From Candidatus Peregrinibacteria bacterium (GTDB lineage: Bacteria > Patescibacteriota > Gracilibacteria > UBA1369 > UBA12463), in the NCBI GenBank assembly GCA_016215735.1, contig JACRIA010000073.1, positions 1 to 8,578 on the forward strand: a DNA stretch of 8,578 bases, in the 5' to 3' direction. The translations under genes were made by a program, and so were the position numbers. The notes beneath the pieces are model-generated. The model saw nothing but the letters and a program-made list of their open reading frames with translations. It did not search any database and had not been told where the DNA came from. How positions within the stretch are numbered: the first letter of the stretch is position 1; the number at the start of each line of letters is the position of its first letter. Shown one piece after another: positions 1 to 4,940 of the stretch.

Positions 1-173
1 ACCCTAAGAAAAATGCTCAATATATTATTGAACGGATATTAGATTTTGGCAATGATAAAGAGGTTAAATGGCTCTTTCATTATTATCCGCCAAAATTGAT
101 TAAAGAAATAATAAAAAAATCGCGCGTACTGCATGCTAAATCCAAATCGCTATGGCATCTGATTTTTCAATAA
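1..173 (+). CDS. DUF6922-like antitoxin-side protein, C-terminal fragment
   Basis: The reading frame is open from the window edge (first complete codon at 3) to TAA at 171-173, and only about 56 C-terminal residues are visible. It reads ...IERILDFGNDKEVKWLF..., then ...LIKEIIKKSRVL..., and ends SLWHLIFQ. This pattern (a [VI]L[ED][FY]G turn, a W-L hydrophobic helix, an I-R-E-like helix with a K/R-S-R motif, and a final W-x-L-I-[FL]) is what I associate with DUF6922 proteins. These usually stand directly upstream of AbiEii-type nucleotidyltransferases. The stop lies 22 bp inside the next gene, so the two are translationally coupled. By analogy with AbiE systems this would be the antitoxin or regulatory partner. 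That role is inferred, since no DNA-binding domain is visible in the fragment. The N-terminus is outside the window. Confidence 0.6.
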   Translation, partial: PKKNAQYIIERILDFGNDKEVKWLFHYYPPKLIKEIIKKSRVLHAKSKSLWHLIFQ

Positions 174-841
174 AGACTGCTGCGCCTAAAGATTTACATA
201 TCGATATTTTACCGCAGGCCATGCAGCGTGCTTTTTTGGCTTGTATTAAACTACCTCTACTTGCACGATTTAAATGGTATTTAGCAGGCGGAACAGCATT
301 GGCTCTGCAAGTTGGACATCGTCAATCAGTTGATTTAGATTTTTTTACGCCGCAAAAAACATTTCACGAAGAAGAAATGGAACGTGAATTATTACTTACT
401 AACAATTGGAAAACAACTTATCGTGAAAGAGGAACTATATATGGACTTTTTATGGGAACCAAGATGAGTTTTATTGCTTATCCATTTTTTGTCCCTTCGA
501 AGCATGCTATACGACGCGGCACTGCGATAATTTTGATGCCAAAAGATATCGCTTCGATGAAAATCATTGCTATTAGCCAGCGCGGACGCAAACGTGATTT
601 TGTAGATCTTTACTGGTATTGTCGAAATTGCGAACCCTTAGAAAATGTTATTTTGCGGGCAGTAAAACAATATCCCGACCAGAAAAATAATATCAATCAC
701 ATCTTGAAAAGTTTAACGTATTTTGAAGATGCTGAAAACGATCCAATGCCGAAAATTTTTTTTAAAGCATCTTGGCAAGAAATCAAAAAATATTTTAGAG
801 AAGAAGTACCTAGAATATTCAAGAAATTAATCAATCGATAA
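152..841 (+). CDS. Nucleotidyltransferase, AbiEii/AbiGii toxin family
   Basis: This 229-residue protein carries the hallmarks of the AbiEii/AbiGii toxin family (PF08843), a branch of the DNA polymerase beta-like nucleotidyltransferase fold. Residues 43-65 contain YLAGGTALALQ, then GHR.SVDLDFF: a GG[TS]-x(n)-D-x-D catalytic signature with D61 and D63 as candidate metal ligands. Residues 131-154 contain KDIASMKI and a RGRKRDFVDLY block, the usual second conserved region with K147 and D149. In characterised AbiEii proteins the enzyme transfers nucleotides, for example onto tRNA acceptor ends, and stops growth unless balanced by its partner. The substrate here is unknown. ATG at 152 gives the usual short N-terminal extension and overlaps the upstream DUF6922-like gene by 22 bp, typical of this pair. 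Many family members are longer (roughly 250-300 residues), so this is a compact version. The gene ends 18 bp before the convergent Cys-rich gene. Confidence 0.85.
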   Translation: MASDFSIKTAAPKDLHIDILPQAMQRAFLACIKLPLLARFKWYLAGGTALALQVGHRQSVDLDFFTPQKTFHEEEMERELLLTNNWKTTYRERGTIYGLFMGTKMSFIAYPFFVPSKHAIRRGTAIILMPKDIASMKIIAISQRGRKRDFVDLYWYCRNCEPLENVILRAVKQYPDQKNNINHILKSLTYFEDAENDPMPKIFFKASWQEIKKYFREEVPRIFKKLINR

Positions 842-859
842 AAGCAGCCACAGCGACAT

Positions 860-1801
860 TTACTGCAAAATCGCCAAAAATTCAGGGTAAATTGATTCTA
901 AATGCTTGCCGTAAATATTCCGCGAACGCATTTCTGCTTTAATTTCCGCAAGTTTTTTAAAATATTCCTCTTTCTCGTATTTTTTGTTCAAAATTTCATA
1001 TGTCGCATGATTTCTGGAAACGCATCCAAAACAATCATGCGAATTAAAAACATATTCGCAGTATTCCAAATTCTGCGAATCCCAGCAAACATTGCAGAAA
1101 TTGCAGTTGTAAACAGAAACACCGCTCATGATTTCATAACAAAGTTCGCAGTGAGTAAAACCTGTAAAAACGCAGTCCTGCGAATCTTTATGATGATACG
1201 CATTAAACATATATCTGCAGTCTTCCATATCAAAACAATCGAAACAATAATAAGAATTTTTTGAGTCATAAAGGTAATCGCCTATGCAGTTTGTATTGTG
1301 CAATTGATGCATATACAAGCGCGGAATCTTGTATTGAAGCTCCTGAAATTTAGCCAAAATTTCCAATGGTTTCTTCTTCAATTCTTTAATACGCGCTTTA
1401 TAATTTTCTTTTGAAAATTTTTCATTGAAAATATGGTATTCAGCGTAGCGCAAACCAACGCACCCAAAACAATATTTGCAGTTCATACAATCGTACGAAT
1501 ATTCGCAGTCTGAACAGTCTTTGCAATCCTGGCAATAATCGCAGTTGAAACAATGTTCGCAATCAACACACTCATAGCACAAAACACATTTATATAAACA
1601 AATATTATCGCAGCAATCTTCAGAATGGCCCACCCAATAGCCATAATAACAATCTTCGTCTGCGCCGCGGCCTAATATCAAATAGCAATTTTTATTATCA
1701 GAAGAATAAGGGCAATATTCGGAATTTACGCTCCGTGTTGTCAAAATCGCCGGATGCGGAATTGATTCTCGCAATTTTTGCAATTCTTCAAGAAAATCCA
1801 T
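860..1801 (-). CDS. Cys/Tyr-rich repeat protein, paralogue A
   Basis: This is a cysteine-rich protein with no function I can name; it belongs to a family common in Patescibacteria. The frame extends to a TTG at 1819, but ATG at 1801 is preferred because MDFLEELQKLRESIP then aligns with MSDFFKEFQRLREKTP of paralogue C. From the ATG it has 313 residues with 33 cysteines. It consists of a short N-terminal helix, a Cys/Tyr/Asp ladder (about residues 27-115), the cap CFGCVGLR...IFNEKFSKENY, a charged helical linker (about 135-160), then a second ladder and cap (about 165-280). The first ladder contains ten cysteines at exact three-residue spacing (coordinates 1505-1588). There is no signal peptide or membrane segment, so a cytoplasmic location is expected. 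The short N-C-x(n)-D-C repeats suggest a stacked, solenoid-like or metal-binding fold; this is inference. The second cap is degenerate (FGCVSRNHATYEILNKKY). Confidence 0.8.
   Translation of the reverse strand: MDFLEELQKLRESIPHPAILTTRSVNSEYCPYSSDNKNCYLILGRGADEDCYYGYWVGHSEDCCDNICLYKCVLCYECVDCEHCFNCDYCQDCKDCSDCEYSYDCMNCKYCFGCVGLRYAEYHIFNEKFSKENYKARIKELKKKPLEILAKFQELQYKIPRLYMHQLHNTNCIGDYLYDSKNSYYCFDCFDMEDCRYMFNAYHHKDSQDCVFTGFTHCELCYEIMSGVSVYNCNFCNVCWDSQNLEYCEYVFNSHDCFGCVSRNHATYEILNKKYEKEEYFKKLAEIKAEMRSRNIYGKHLESIYPEFLAILQ
1505..1588 (-). repeat. Ten-fold Cys-x-x ladder in paralogue A
   Basis: Within paralogue A, ten consecutive cysteines are spaced exactly every third residue: C-VL-C-YE-C-VD-C-EH-C-FN-C-DY-C-QD-C-KD-C-SD-C. 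At DNA level this gives a 9-nt periodic run of GCA/ACA (Cys anticodon-strand) triplets on the + strand. Four further cysteines follow closely, ending in YCFGC. None is followed by His in a CxxCH arrangement, so it is not a haem c ladder. The spacing would suit multi-metal (Zn or Fe-S) binding or a tightly stacked helix of short turns, but the sequence does not decide between these. Confidence 0.8.
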
Positions 1802-1857
1802 GGTTTTATTATAAAACAATTTGATTTTTTCCGCCCGTCTTAAGCAAAACTTTATAA

Positions 1858-1886
1858 ATTATATTGAAATTGACAAACTTTATAAA
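1858..1886 (-). promoter_or_regulatory. Predicted sigma70-type promoter of paralogue A
   Basis: On the minus strand a perfect -10 TATAAT lies at 1858-1863, with a weak -35 TTTATA (4 of 6) at 1881-1886 and a 17-bp spacer. Transcription would begin near 1851 and give a leader of about 50 nt before ATG 1801. No Shine-Dalgarno sequence is visible ahead of that ATG. The -35 hexamer sits inside a 16-bp perfect palindrome, which could allow repression. AT-rich DNA produces TATAAT by chance, so this is moderate evidence only. Confidence 0.4.
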
Positions 1887-1890
1887 GTTT
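1875..1890. promoter_or_regulatory. 16-bp perfect palindrome, possible operator
   Basis: AAACTTTATAAAGTTT at 1875-1890 is a perfect palindrome. Its first twelve bases (AAACTTTATAAA) occur again as a direct repeat at 1847-1858, 28 bp away, so the two copies bracket the -10 of the paralogue A promoter. A + strand TTGACA at 1870-1875 abuts the palindrome, so it lies between two divergent possible promoters. It could be an operator for a dimeric repressor. It could equally be chance in AT-rich DNA, and no regulator gene is nearby. Confidence 0.35.
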
Positions 1891-1893
1891 TAT

Positions 1894-2034
1894 ATGCCTC
1901 CCGCAATAATCAAGCAGGAAAAAAAACAGCTGTATTATACTTTTTTAAATAAATCTCAGCTTCAAGGAGATTCAAGCCTGCTGGAAGATTTTTTCTGCGA
2001 TGCAATACTGGAAGGATTCAAAATAATAGAATAA
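1894..2034 (+). pseudogene. C-terminal remnant of a Fic-family protein
   Basis: A 46-codon frame from ATG 1894 to TAA 2032-2034 begins MPPAIIKQEKKQLYY, continues TFLNKSQ, and ends LLEDFFCDAILEGFKIIE. This resembles the end of many Fic-domain (AMPylator) proteins, downstream of the HxFx(D/E)GNGR catalytic loop: a G-[YF]-P-P-x-I-I turn, a charged R/K-x-x-Y-Y helix, and a final helix of the LEDFICEAILEG type. The frame stays open upstream only to a TAA at 1855-1857, and there is no room for the catalytic motif. It is therefore a remnant of a larger gene, not an active enzyme. A short independent protein is possible, since TTGACA at 1870-1875 could act as a -35, but a good -10 is missing. It lies between two minus-strand genes in a region otherwise without genes (1820-2119). 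Confidence 0.5.
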
Positions 2035-2119
2035 TTATTTTCTTCCCCCAAATCATCCGATAATAATTTTCCGCAAACCAGCCAATTCAAAGGAAAAATA
2101 AAGACCAAAGCCTAAAATT
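2035..2119. other. Short gene-free stretch downstream of the DGR-like target
   Basis: These 85 AT-rich bases separate the Fic remnant from the end of the variable-region gene. I searched them, and the whole 1820-2119 interval, by eye for an adenine-rich template copy of the variable region, a reverse transcriptase start, or a GC hairpin followed by a T run. None was found. The only structure is a weak, purely A/T inverted repeat at 2020-2041 that overlaps the Fic stop codon. Confidence 0.5.
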
Positions 2120-2680
2120 TCATCTCACCCTCATCCCAAGGACGACAACGCAAGACGCTGCGGGAGTACCCAGGGCGAGAACGCCGCCAAGGTTCACGCG
2201 GACGTCGCTCCATTCAGCGAACGGCAAGTAAGCGGCGTCTGCAGGTCTCTCAAAAGCAGACCAATATCGTCTATCGAGAACTTTTCCTTGTGCCATTCTA
2301 GTTGCGGCGGAAGGAACGTAACCGCGTTGAGGCATAAGTTTTAATCCTTTTGCAACATATCTCTTTGCATATTCAGCTACCATTTGTTCATTGGTTCTGG
2401 CTATTCGTTGGTCTTCGGGAGCTTCAGGATTTATCCAATAAATGCTTTCATCAAAAGGCAAATCCTCTTTGCCGTCTGTGATACCGACTAACCATGAATC
2501 TGATTTAACGCCGTTCCATAATTTAGGAACCCATATTTTGCCATTATTTTGACCTGGAATAGTTTTGTGATTATCAATAATTCCCATCAATTGTTCATCC
2601 ATCAGTTGTCCTGGACGAATAACAAGCTCAGCCGTATCAGGGCAAAGTTCAACAAATCCTTGAAGAGCTTCGGGTGACAA
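2120..2680 (-). CDS. Probable DGR target protein, C-terminal part with variable region
   Basis: This frame follows the 2697-3050 gene and is best read as its continuation after a one-base frameshift; it is open from codon 2708-2710 after a TAA at 2711-2713. Taken alone, its first start is the TTG at 2680, which is unconvincing. The middle (RPGQLMDEQLMGII..., KIWVPKLWNG, SWLVGITDG, YWINPEAPEDQR, YAKRYVAKGLKLMPQRGY) is of a kind I associate with Patescibacterial DGR targets. There a helix such as ...RxxxGKxLD is followed by W-[TS]-[WA]-[LF] and then a C-type-lectin-like variable tail; here it reads MAQGKVLDRRYWSAFE. The last about 35 residues (FAEWSDVRVNL ... LGMRVR) match a variable region ending in an LGxRV motif right at the stop codon. 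The coding DNA of the tail is GC-rich and nearly free of A, unlike the rest. The target would display a variable binding surface, ligand unknown. Neither reverse transcriptase nor template repeat is in the window. Confidence 0.6.
   Translation of the reverse strand: MSPEALQGFVELCPDTAELVIRPGQLMDEQLMGIIDNHKTIPGQNNGKIWVPKLWNGVKSDSWLVGITDGKEDLPFDESIYWINPEAPEDQRIARTNEQMVAEYAKRYVAKGLKLMPQRGYVPSAATRMAQGKVLDRRYWSAFERPADAAYLPFAEWSDVRVNLGGVLALGTPAASCVVVLGMRVR
2135..2203 (-). other. Candidate DGR variable region (VR)
   Basis: The 69 coding-strand bases of the tail, from the V of DVRVNL to the G of LGMRVR, contain only 4 adenines, although neighbouring coding DNA is A-rich. Of the 23 codons, 18 end in C or T (for example GGC, GGC, GTT, CTC, GCC, TGC, GTT, GTC, GTC). 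That is the pattern left when AAY codons of a template are randomised at their adenines by mutagenic retrohoming. The stretch encodes GGVLALGTPAASCVVV between conserved-looking flanks RVNL and LGMRVR, and lies within 15 bp of the stop codon, the usual place of a VR. The boundaries are approximate because the template repeat is not in the window. Confidence 0.55.
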
Positions 2681-2696
2681 GTTTTGAAGCCAAGCT

Positions 2697-3050
2697 TCAG
2701 CAGCCAGCCATTAACTCTTCTTTTGAAGGAACTTGTTTCAGCAATCTCGTCAAATCGTACTGTTTGGTCCATGTATCGGCTGCTTGTTCGCGTTGAGACA
2801 TAAGGCTGTCCAAAAGCTTTTGCTGTTCAGGAGTACGAACGCCTTCAATTCGGTCAAGAGCGCGAAAAATAGCTCTTCTCATTACGTCACCTTCGCGGAA
2901 TGTCGTTTCAGGTTTTGAAATTGCTGCTCTTCGCGCCTCCGCCGACTCGAGTCCTTGAAATTCCGGCCTTAAAAGCGCTCTAGGCGCGTGCCAATCAATA
3001 CCCATGAGATTTTCAGGATCAATACGACGTTCCGAAGTTTTTTGCGACAT
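2697..3050 (-). CDS. Probable DGR target protein, N-terminal part (frameshifted)
   Basis: The 117-residue frame MSQKTSERRIDPENLMGIDW... is charged and largely helical, with no recognised domain. It ends ...SKEELMAGC at TGA 2697-2699. Skipping the single G at 2708 joins it to the next frame as ...KEELM-LAAEAWLQNLSPEALQGF, which reads naturally as one helix, giving a protein of about 309 residues. So this is either a pseudogene, a sequencing or assembly error in GGCTGGCTGCTG, or, less likely, a +1 recoding site. If TGA were read as Gly the frame would not continue sensibly, so a changed genetic code is not the answer. ATG 3050 lies 39 bp after the stop of paralogue B. No Shine-Dalgarno sequence is visible, and an AT-only hairpin (3053-3070) sits just ahead of the start. 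I do not recognise the N-terminal domain; its role as scaffold for the variable tail is inference. Confidence 0.65.
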   Translation of the reverse strand: MSQKTSERRIDPENLMGIDWHAPRALLRPEFQGLESAEARRAAISKPETTFREGDVMRRAIFRALDRIEGVRTPEQQKLLDSLMSQREQAADTWTKQYDLTRLLKQVPSKEELMAGC

Positions 3051-3083
3051 ATAATTTTTGGTTAAAAATTAAGATTGGAAGCT

Positions 3084-3113
3084 ATTTAATCATACATGGC
3101 TGGTATTTGTCAA
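3084..3113 (-). promoter_or_regulatory. Predicted promoter of the DGR-like target gene
   Basis: On the minus strand a perfect -35 TTGACA (3108-3113) is followed after 18 bp by TTAAAT (3084-3089), a 4-of-6 match to the -10. It overlaps the last codons of paralogue B (LTNTSHV-stop). Transcription would begin near 3077, some 27 nt before ATG 3050. A 7-bp inverted repeat AATTTTT-GGTT-AAAAATT at 3053-3070 would lie in the leader. The gene may also be read through from the upstream operon. Confidence 0.35.
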
Positions 3114-4388
3114 GCCCAATTTTTCTATCTCGGAATCGCTCAAAGGCCAAAACAAATTCGCAGTTGATTGTTTATATAAAAACGGCGAGTATTTCATTGG
3201 AAAAAATTCGCCGTATTCCCCTGTTTGCCTCATATGCGCCTTAATCCGCGGTACCAAATCTTCATATTCTTCCTTTGAATATTGTTTATTCAAAATGCAA
3301 TACGACTTGTTGCGCAGTCCGATGCATCCGAATAAATATTTTGAGGAATAACATAAATCACAATACTCGAAATATGAAACGTCAACATGGCAATCTATGC
3401 AGAATTTCAAATTGTAAGAATGCGTGCCTGCTGTGACACATTCCAGACAAAGTTCAACATTATCGCCAAAAATCGTCACATCATAACAATCTTTCGCCAT
3501 GTGCAGCATGGAGCAATATGCGCAATCCCACAATTCATACGCATCGAAACAATAAAAAGCGTTTTTTGAATTATATAAATGATTGCCGACGCTGTTTTCG
3601 TTTTGATGTCCATAAACAGCTTGATGTGGAAATTTTTTTCTGAATTCCGCGAGCTTTTTGCTCAATTTTTCCTCATCCTCATGCGATTTCGGCCATAACC
3701 GGGCAAGCTCGCGCTTATATTCCTCTTTTGTATATTCTTTATTAAAAATGCAATATTTTTTTCTGCGTAAATTCACGCAGCAAAAACAATCCGAACAGCC
3801 GATACAATCAAATAAAAACGCGCTGTCATGGCAGTTGCGGCAGTTTTGAGAAAAATTCAGGTTATAGCAATTTCTGCAATCAATACATTCATAGCAAAGC
3901 TCGCAATATCTGACAACCAAACAGTCAAAACTCATCAGTGAATCATCAATGTAAAAAGAGTAAAAACAACTTTCATTTCTCATCGCGCGCGAAATCAAAT
4001 AGCAATTTTTGGAGTAGCCAAGCTGGTGGCAGTAATCGCAGTTTACTACGGAAGCATAATCAACAACAAGACTCATATGCGGCACTTTATTCTTGAGTTC
4101 AAAAAATTGCTCAAAAAACGAGCGCTCAAAATCATAGTCCGCGCACGGTATTTCATAGTCTTTTTCCCACCAATAATCCACTTTATAAACCGGAAATTTC
4201 GCATCTGCCGGATATTGCGACAGAATCTTTTCTCCGGACAGATCGCATTTTCTGTACCAAAGGGAAGGATCGTTGCGAAAAGCCAATCTCCTGCGTTCTC
4301 TTTCCGTAGGAGAAATCGTCGGCAATGGAACACCCTGCTTTTTATAATATTCTATATCTTCAGGCCGTATTACGAAGTTTTTTTGCAT
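3090..4388 (-). CDS. Cys/Tyr-rich repeat protein, long form, paralogue B
   Basis: This is the longest of the three paralogues: 432 residues, 32 cysteines, function unknown. Residues 1-105 form an extra N-terminal domain (IRPEDIEYYKKQGVPLP..., RRRLAFRNDPSLWYRKCDLSGEKI, WWEKDYEIP, DYDFERSFFEQF). As I recall the family, this region is a zinc ribbon with CPxCR ahead of RRLAFRN; here that motif reads SPTER, so the first Cys pair is missing. Residues 106-225 are ladder 1, ending FCCVNLRRKKYCIFNKEYTKEEY. A helical linker follows (226-255), then ladder 2 with cap FGCIGLRNKSYCILNKQYSKEEY (256-375), and the tail YGEFFPMKYSPFLYKQSTANLF with PLSDSEIEKLG, which full-length relatives share. There is no signal peptide or membrane segment. 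The start codon lies 29 bp inside the end of the membrane-protein gene, so the two are translationally coupled. Three CxxCH motifs (C117, C183, C330) look incidental, as nothing suggests export or haem attachment. Confidence 0.8.
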   Translation of the reverse strand: MQKNFVIRPEDIEYYKKQGVPLPTISPTERERRRLAFRNDPSLWYRKCDLSGEKILSQYPADAKFPVYKVDYWWEKDYEIPCADYDFERSFFEQFFELKNKVPHMSLVVDYASVVNCDYCHQLGYSKNCYLISRAMRNESCFYSFYIDDSLMSFDCLVVRYCELCYECIDCRNCYNLNFSQNCRNCHDSAFLFDCIGCSDCFCCVNLRRKKYCIFNKEYTKEEYKRELARLWPKSHEDEEKLSKKLAEFRKKFPHQAVYGHQNENSVGNHLYNSKNAFYCFDAYELWDCAYCSMLHMAKDCYDVTIFGDNVELCLECVTAGTHSYNLKFCIDCHVDVSYFEYCDLCYSSKYLFGCIGLRNKSYCILNKQYSKEEYEDLVPRIKAHMRQTGEYGEFFPMKYSPFLYKQSTANLFWPLSDSEIEKLGLTNTSHV

Positions 4389-4935
4389 AATCGCGCTTAA
4401 TAATAAACAAAAGAACCGCTATGTGCAAAATCAAAATTGCGATAAAAAGCGTATTTTGCAGCCAATCGCTGAGCAGACTATATCTTTGATATGAATAAGT
4501 AATGCTGAATCTGTCCAAAAAATCTTTCGCTAAAAAATACGCCAAAATTAGCGCATAGCCACTCCAGTGAATCCGCCGCACAGCCGGCCAGATCACGCAT
4601 ATCTGGCTTCCATAAAGCAAAACCCAGAAAATATTTCCAAGCTCATACCAGCCGAAACCATTTTCATACATATATAAAGGATAGAAAACAAACGCCATAA
4701 GACTGTAAGAAATAATTCCGATTGCGGTGAAATTCAAAAGCCATTGCAGCCATTTTCCGCGCCATAAATACAAAATATAATTTACCGCCAATAAAAACGG
4801 ATACAACGGACAAATCGGTACAAAAATCCATAAATACACAGGCGTCTCAATAAAATCCCTGTAATCAATCGTCATCGCGGCAGCAACCATAAACAAATTC
4901 AAAACTATCAGCGCGATTAAATATTTTCTTTTCAT
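4360..4935 (-). CDS. DUF1405/YpjA-like integral membrane protein
   Basis: This 191-residue protein starts at ATG 4935, 5 nt after the stop of paralogue C. An in-frame ATG at 4956 would add MGSDLIV and overlap the upstream gene, but MKRKYLIALIVLNLF gives the expected positively charged start of helix 1. About six hydrophobic segments are visible (residues 5-22, 33-57, 62-89, 98-119, 124-140 and 159-179), with a basic C-terminus (KRDYAKKLRN). The stretch IETPVYLWIFVPICPLYPFLL resembles the [IL]E[AT]TPWYLW[IV]FVPDSPTA block of DUF1405 proteins such as Bacillus YpjA, a family without known function. The acidic D of that block is replaced by I-C here. It is sandwiched between two Cys-rich paralogues with overlaps, which suggests it acts with them, perhaps as their membrane anchor; this is inferred from position alone. 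Confidence 0.65.
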   Translation of the reverse strand: MKRKYLIALIVLNLFMVAAAMTIDYRDFIETPVYLWIFVPICPLYPFLLAVNYILYLWRGKWLQWLLNFTAIGIISYSLMAFVFYPLYMYENGFGWYELGNIFWVLLYGSQICVIWPAVRRIHWSGYALILAYFLAKDFLDRFSITYSYQRYSLLSDWLQNTLFIAILILHIAVLLFIIKRDYAKKLRNTA

Positions 4936-4940
4936 AACAA

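Noticed and set aside
902..1264. Open frame on the + strand opposite paralogue A, and similar frames opposite paralogue B and C
   Set aside because: These are antisense shadows produced by the biased codons of the Cys-rich genes; they have no family similarity and no start signals.
1505..1588. CRISPR array or DNA tandem repeat
   Set aside because: The periodicity is a 9-nt coding rhythm of Cys codons with varied bases between; there are no uniform repeats or spacers.
2020..2041. AAAATAAT/ATTATTTT inverted repeat as terminator
   Set aside because: It is purely A/T with a 6-base loop and would be unstable; such repeats are expected by chance in this AT-rich stretch.
1820..2119. Possible template repeat or reverse transcriptase of a DGR next to the variable region
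   Set aside because: I compared this interval by eye with 2135-2203 and found no A-rich near-copy, and there is no reverse-transcriptase frame anywhere in the window.
2697..2699. TGA read as glycine (Gracilibacteria/SR1 code)
   Set aside because: Reading through this TGA gives a poor, soon-terminated sequence, while a one-base shift restores a natural protein. TGA also ends the membrane-protein and variable-region genes cleanly.
3385..4030. Three CxxCH motifs in paralogue B, as in a multihaem cytochrome c
   Set aside because: There is no signal peptide or membrane anchor, the other paralogues lack the motifs, and CxxCH arises easily where CxxC is so frequent. Haem attachment is very unlikely.
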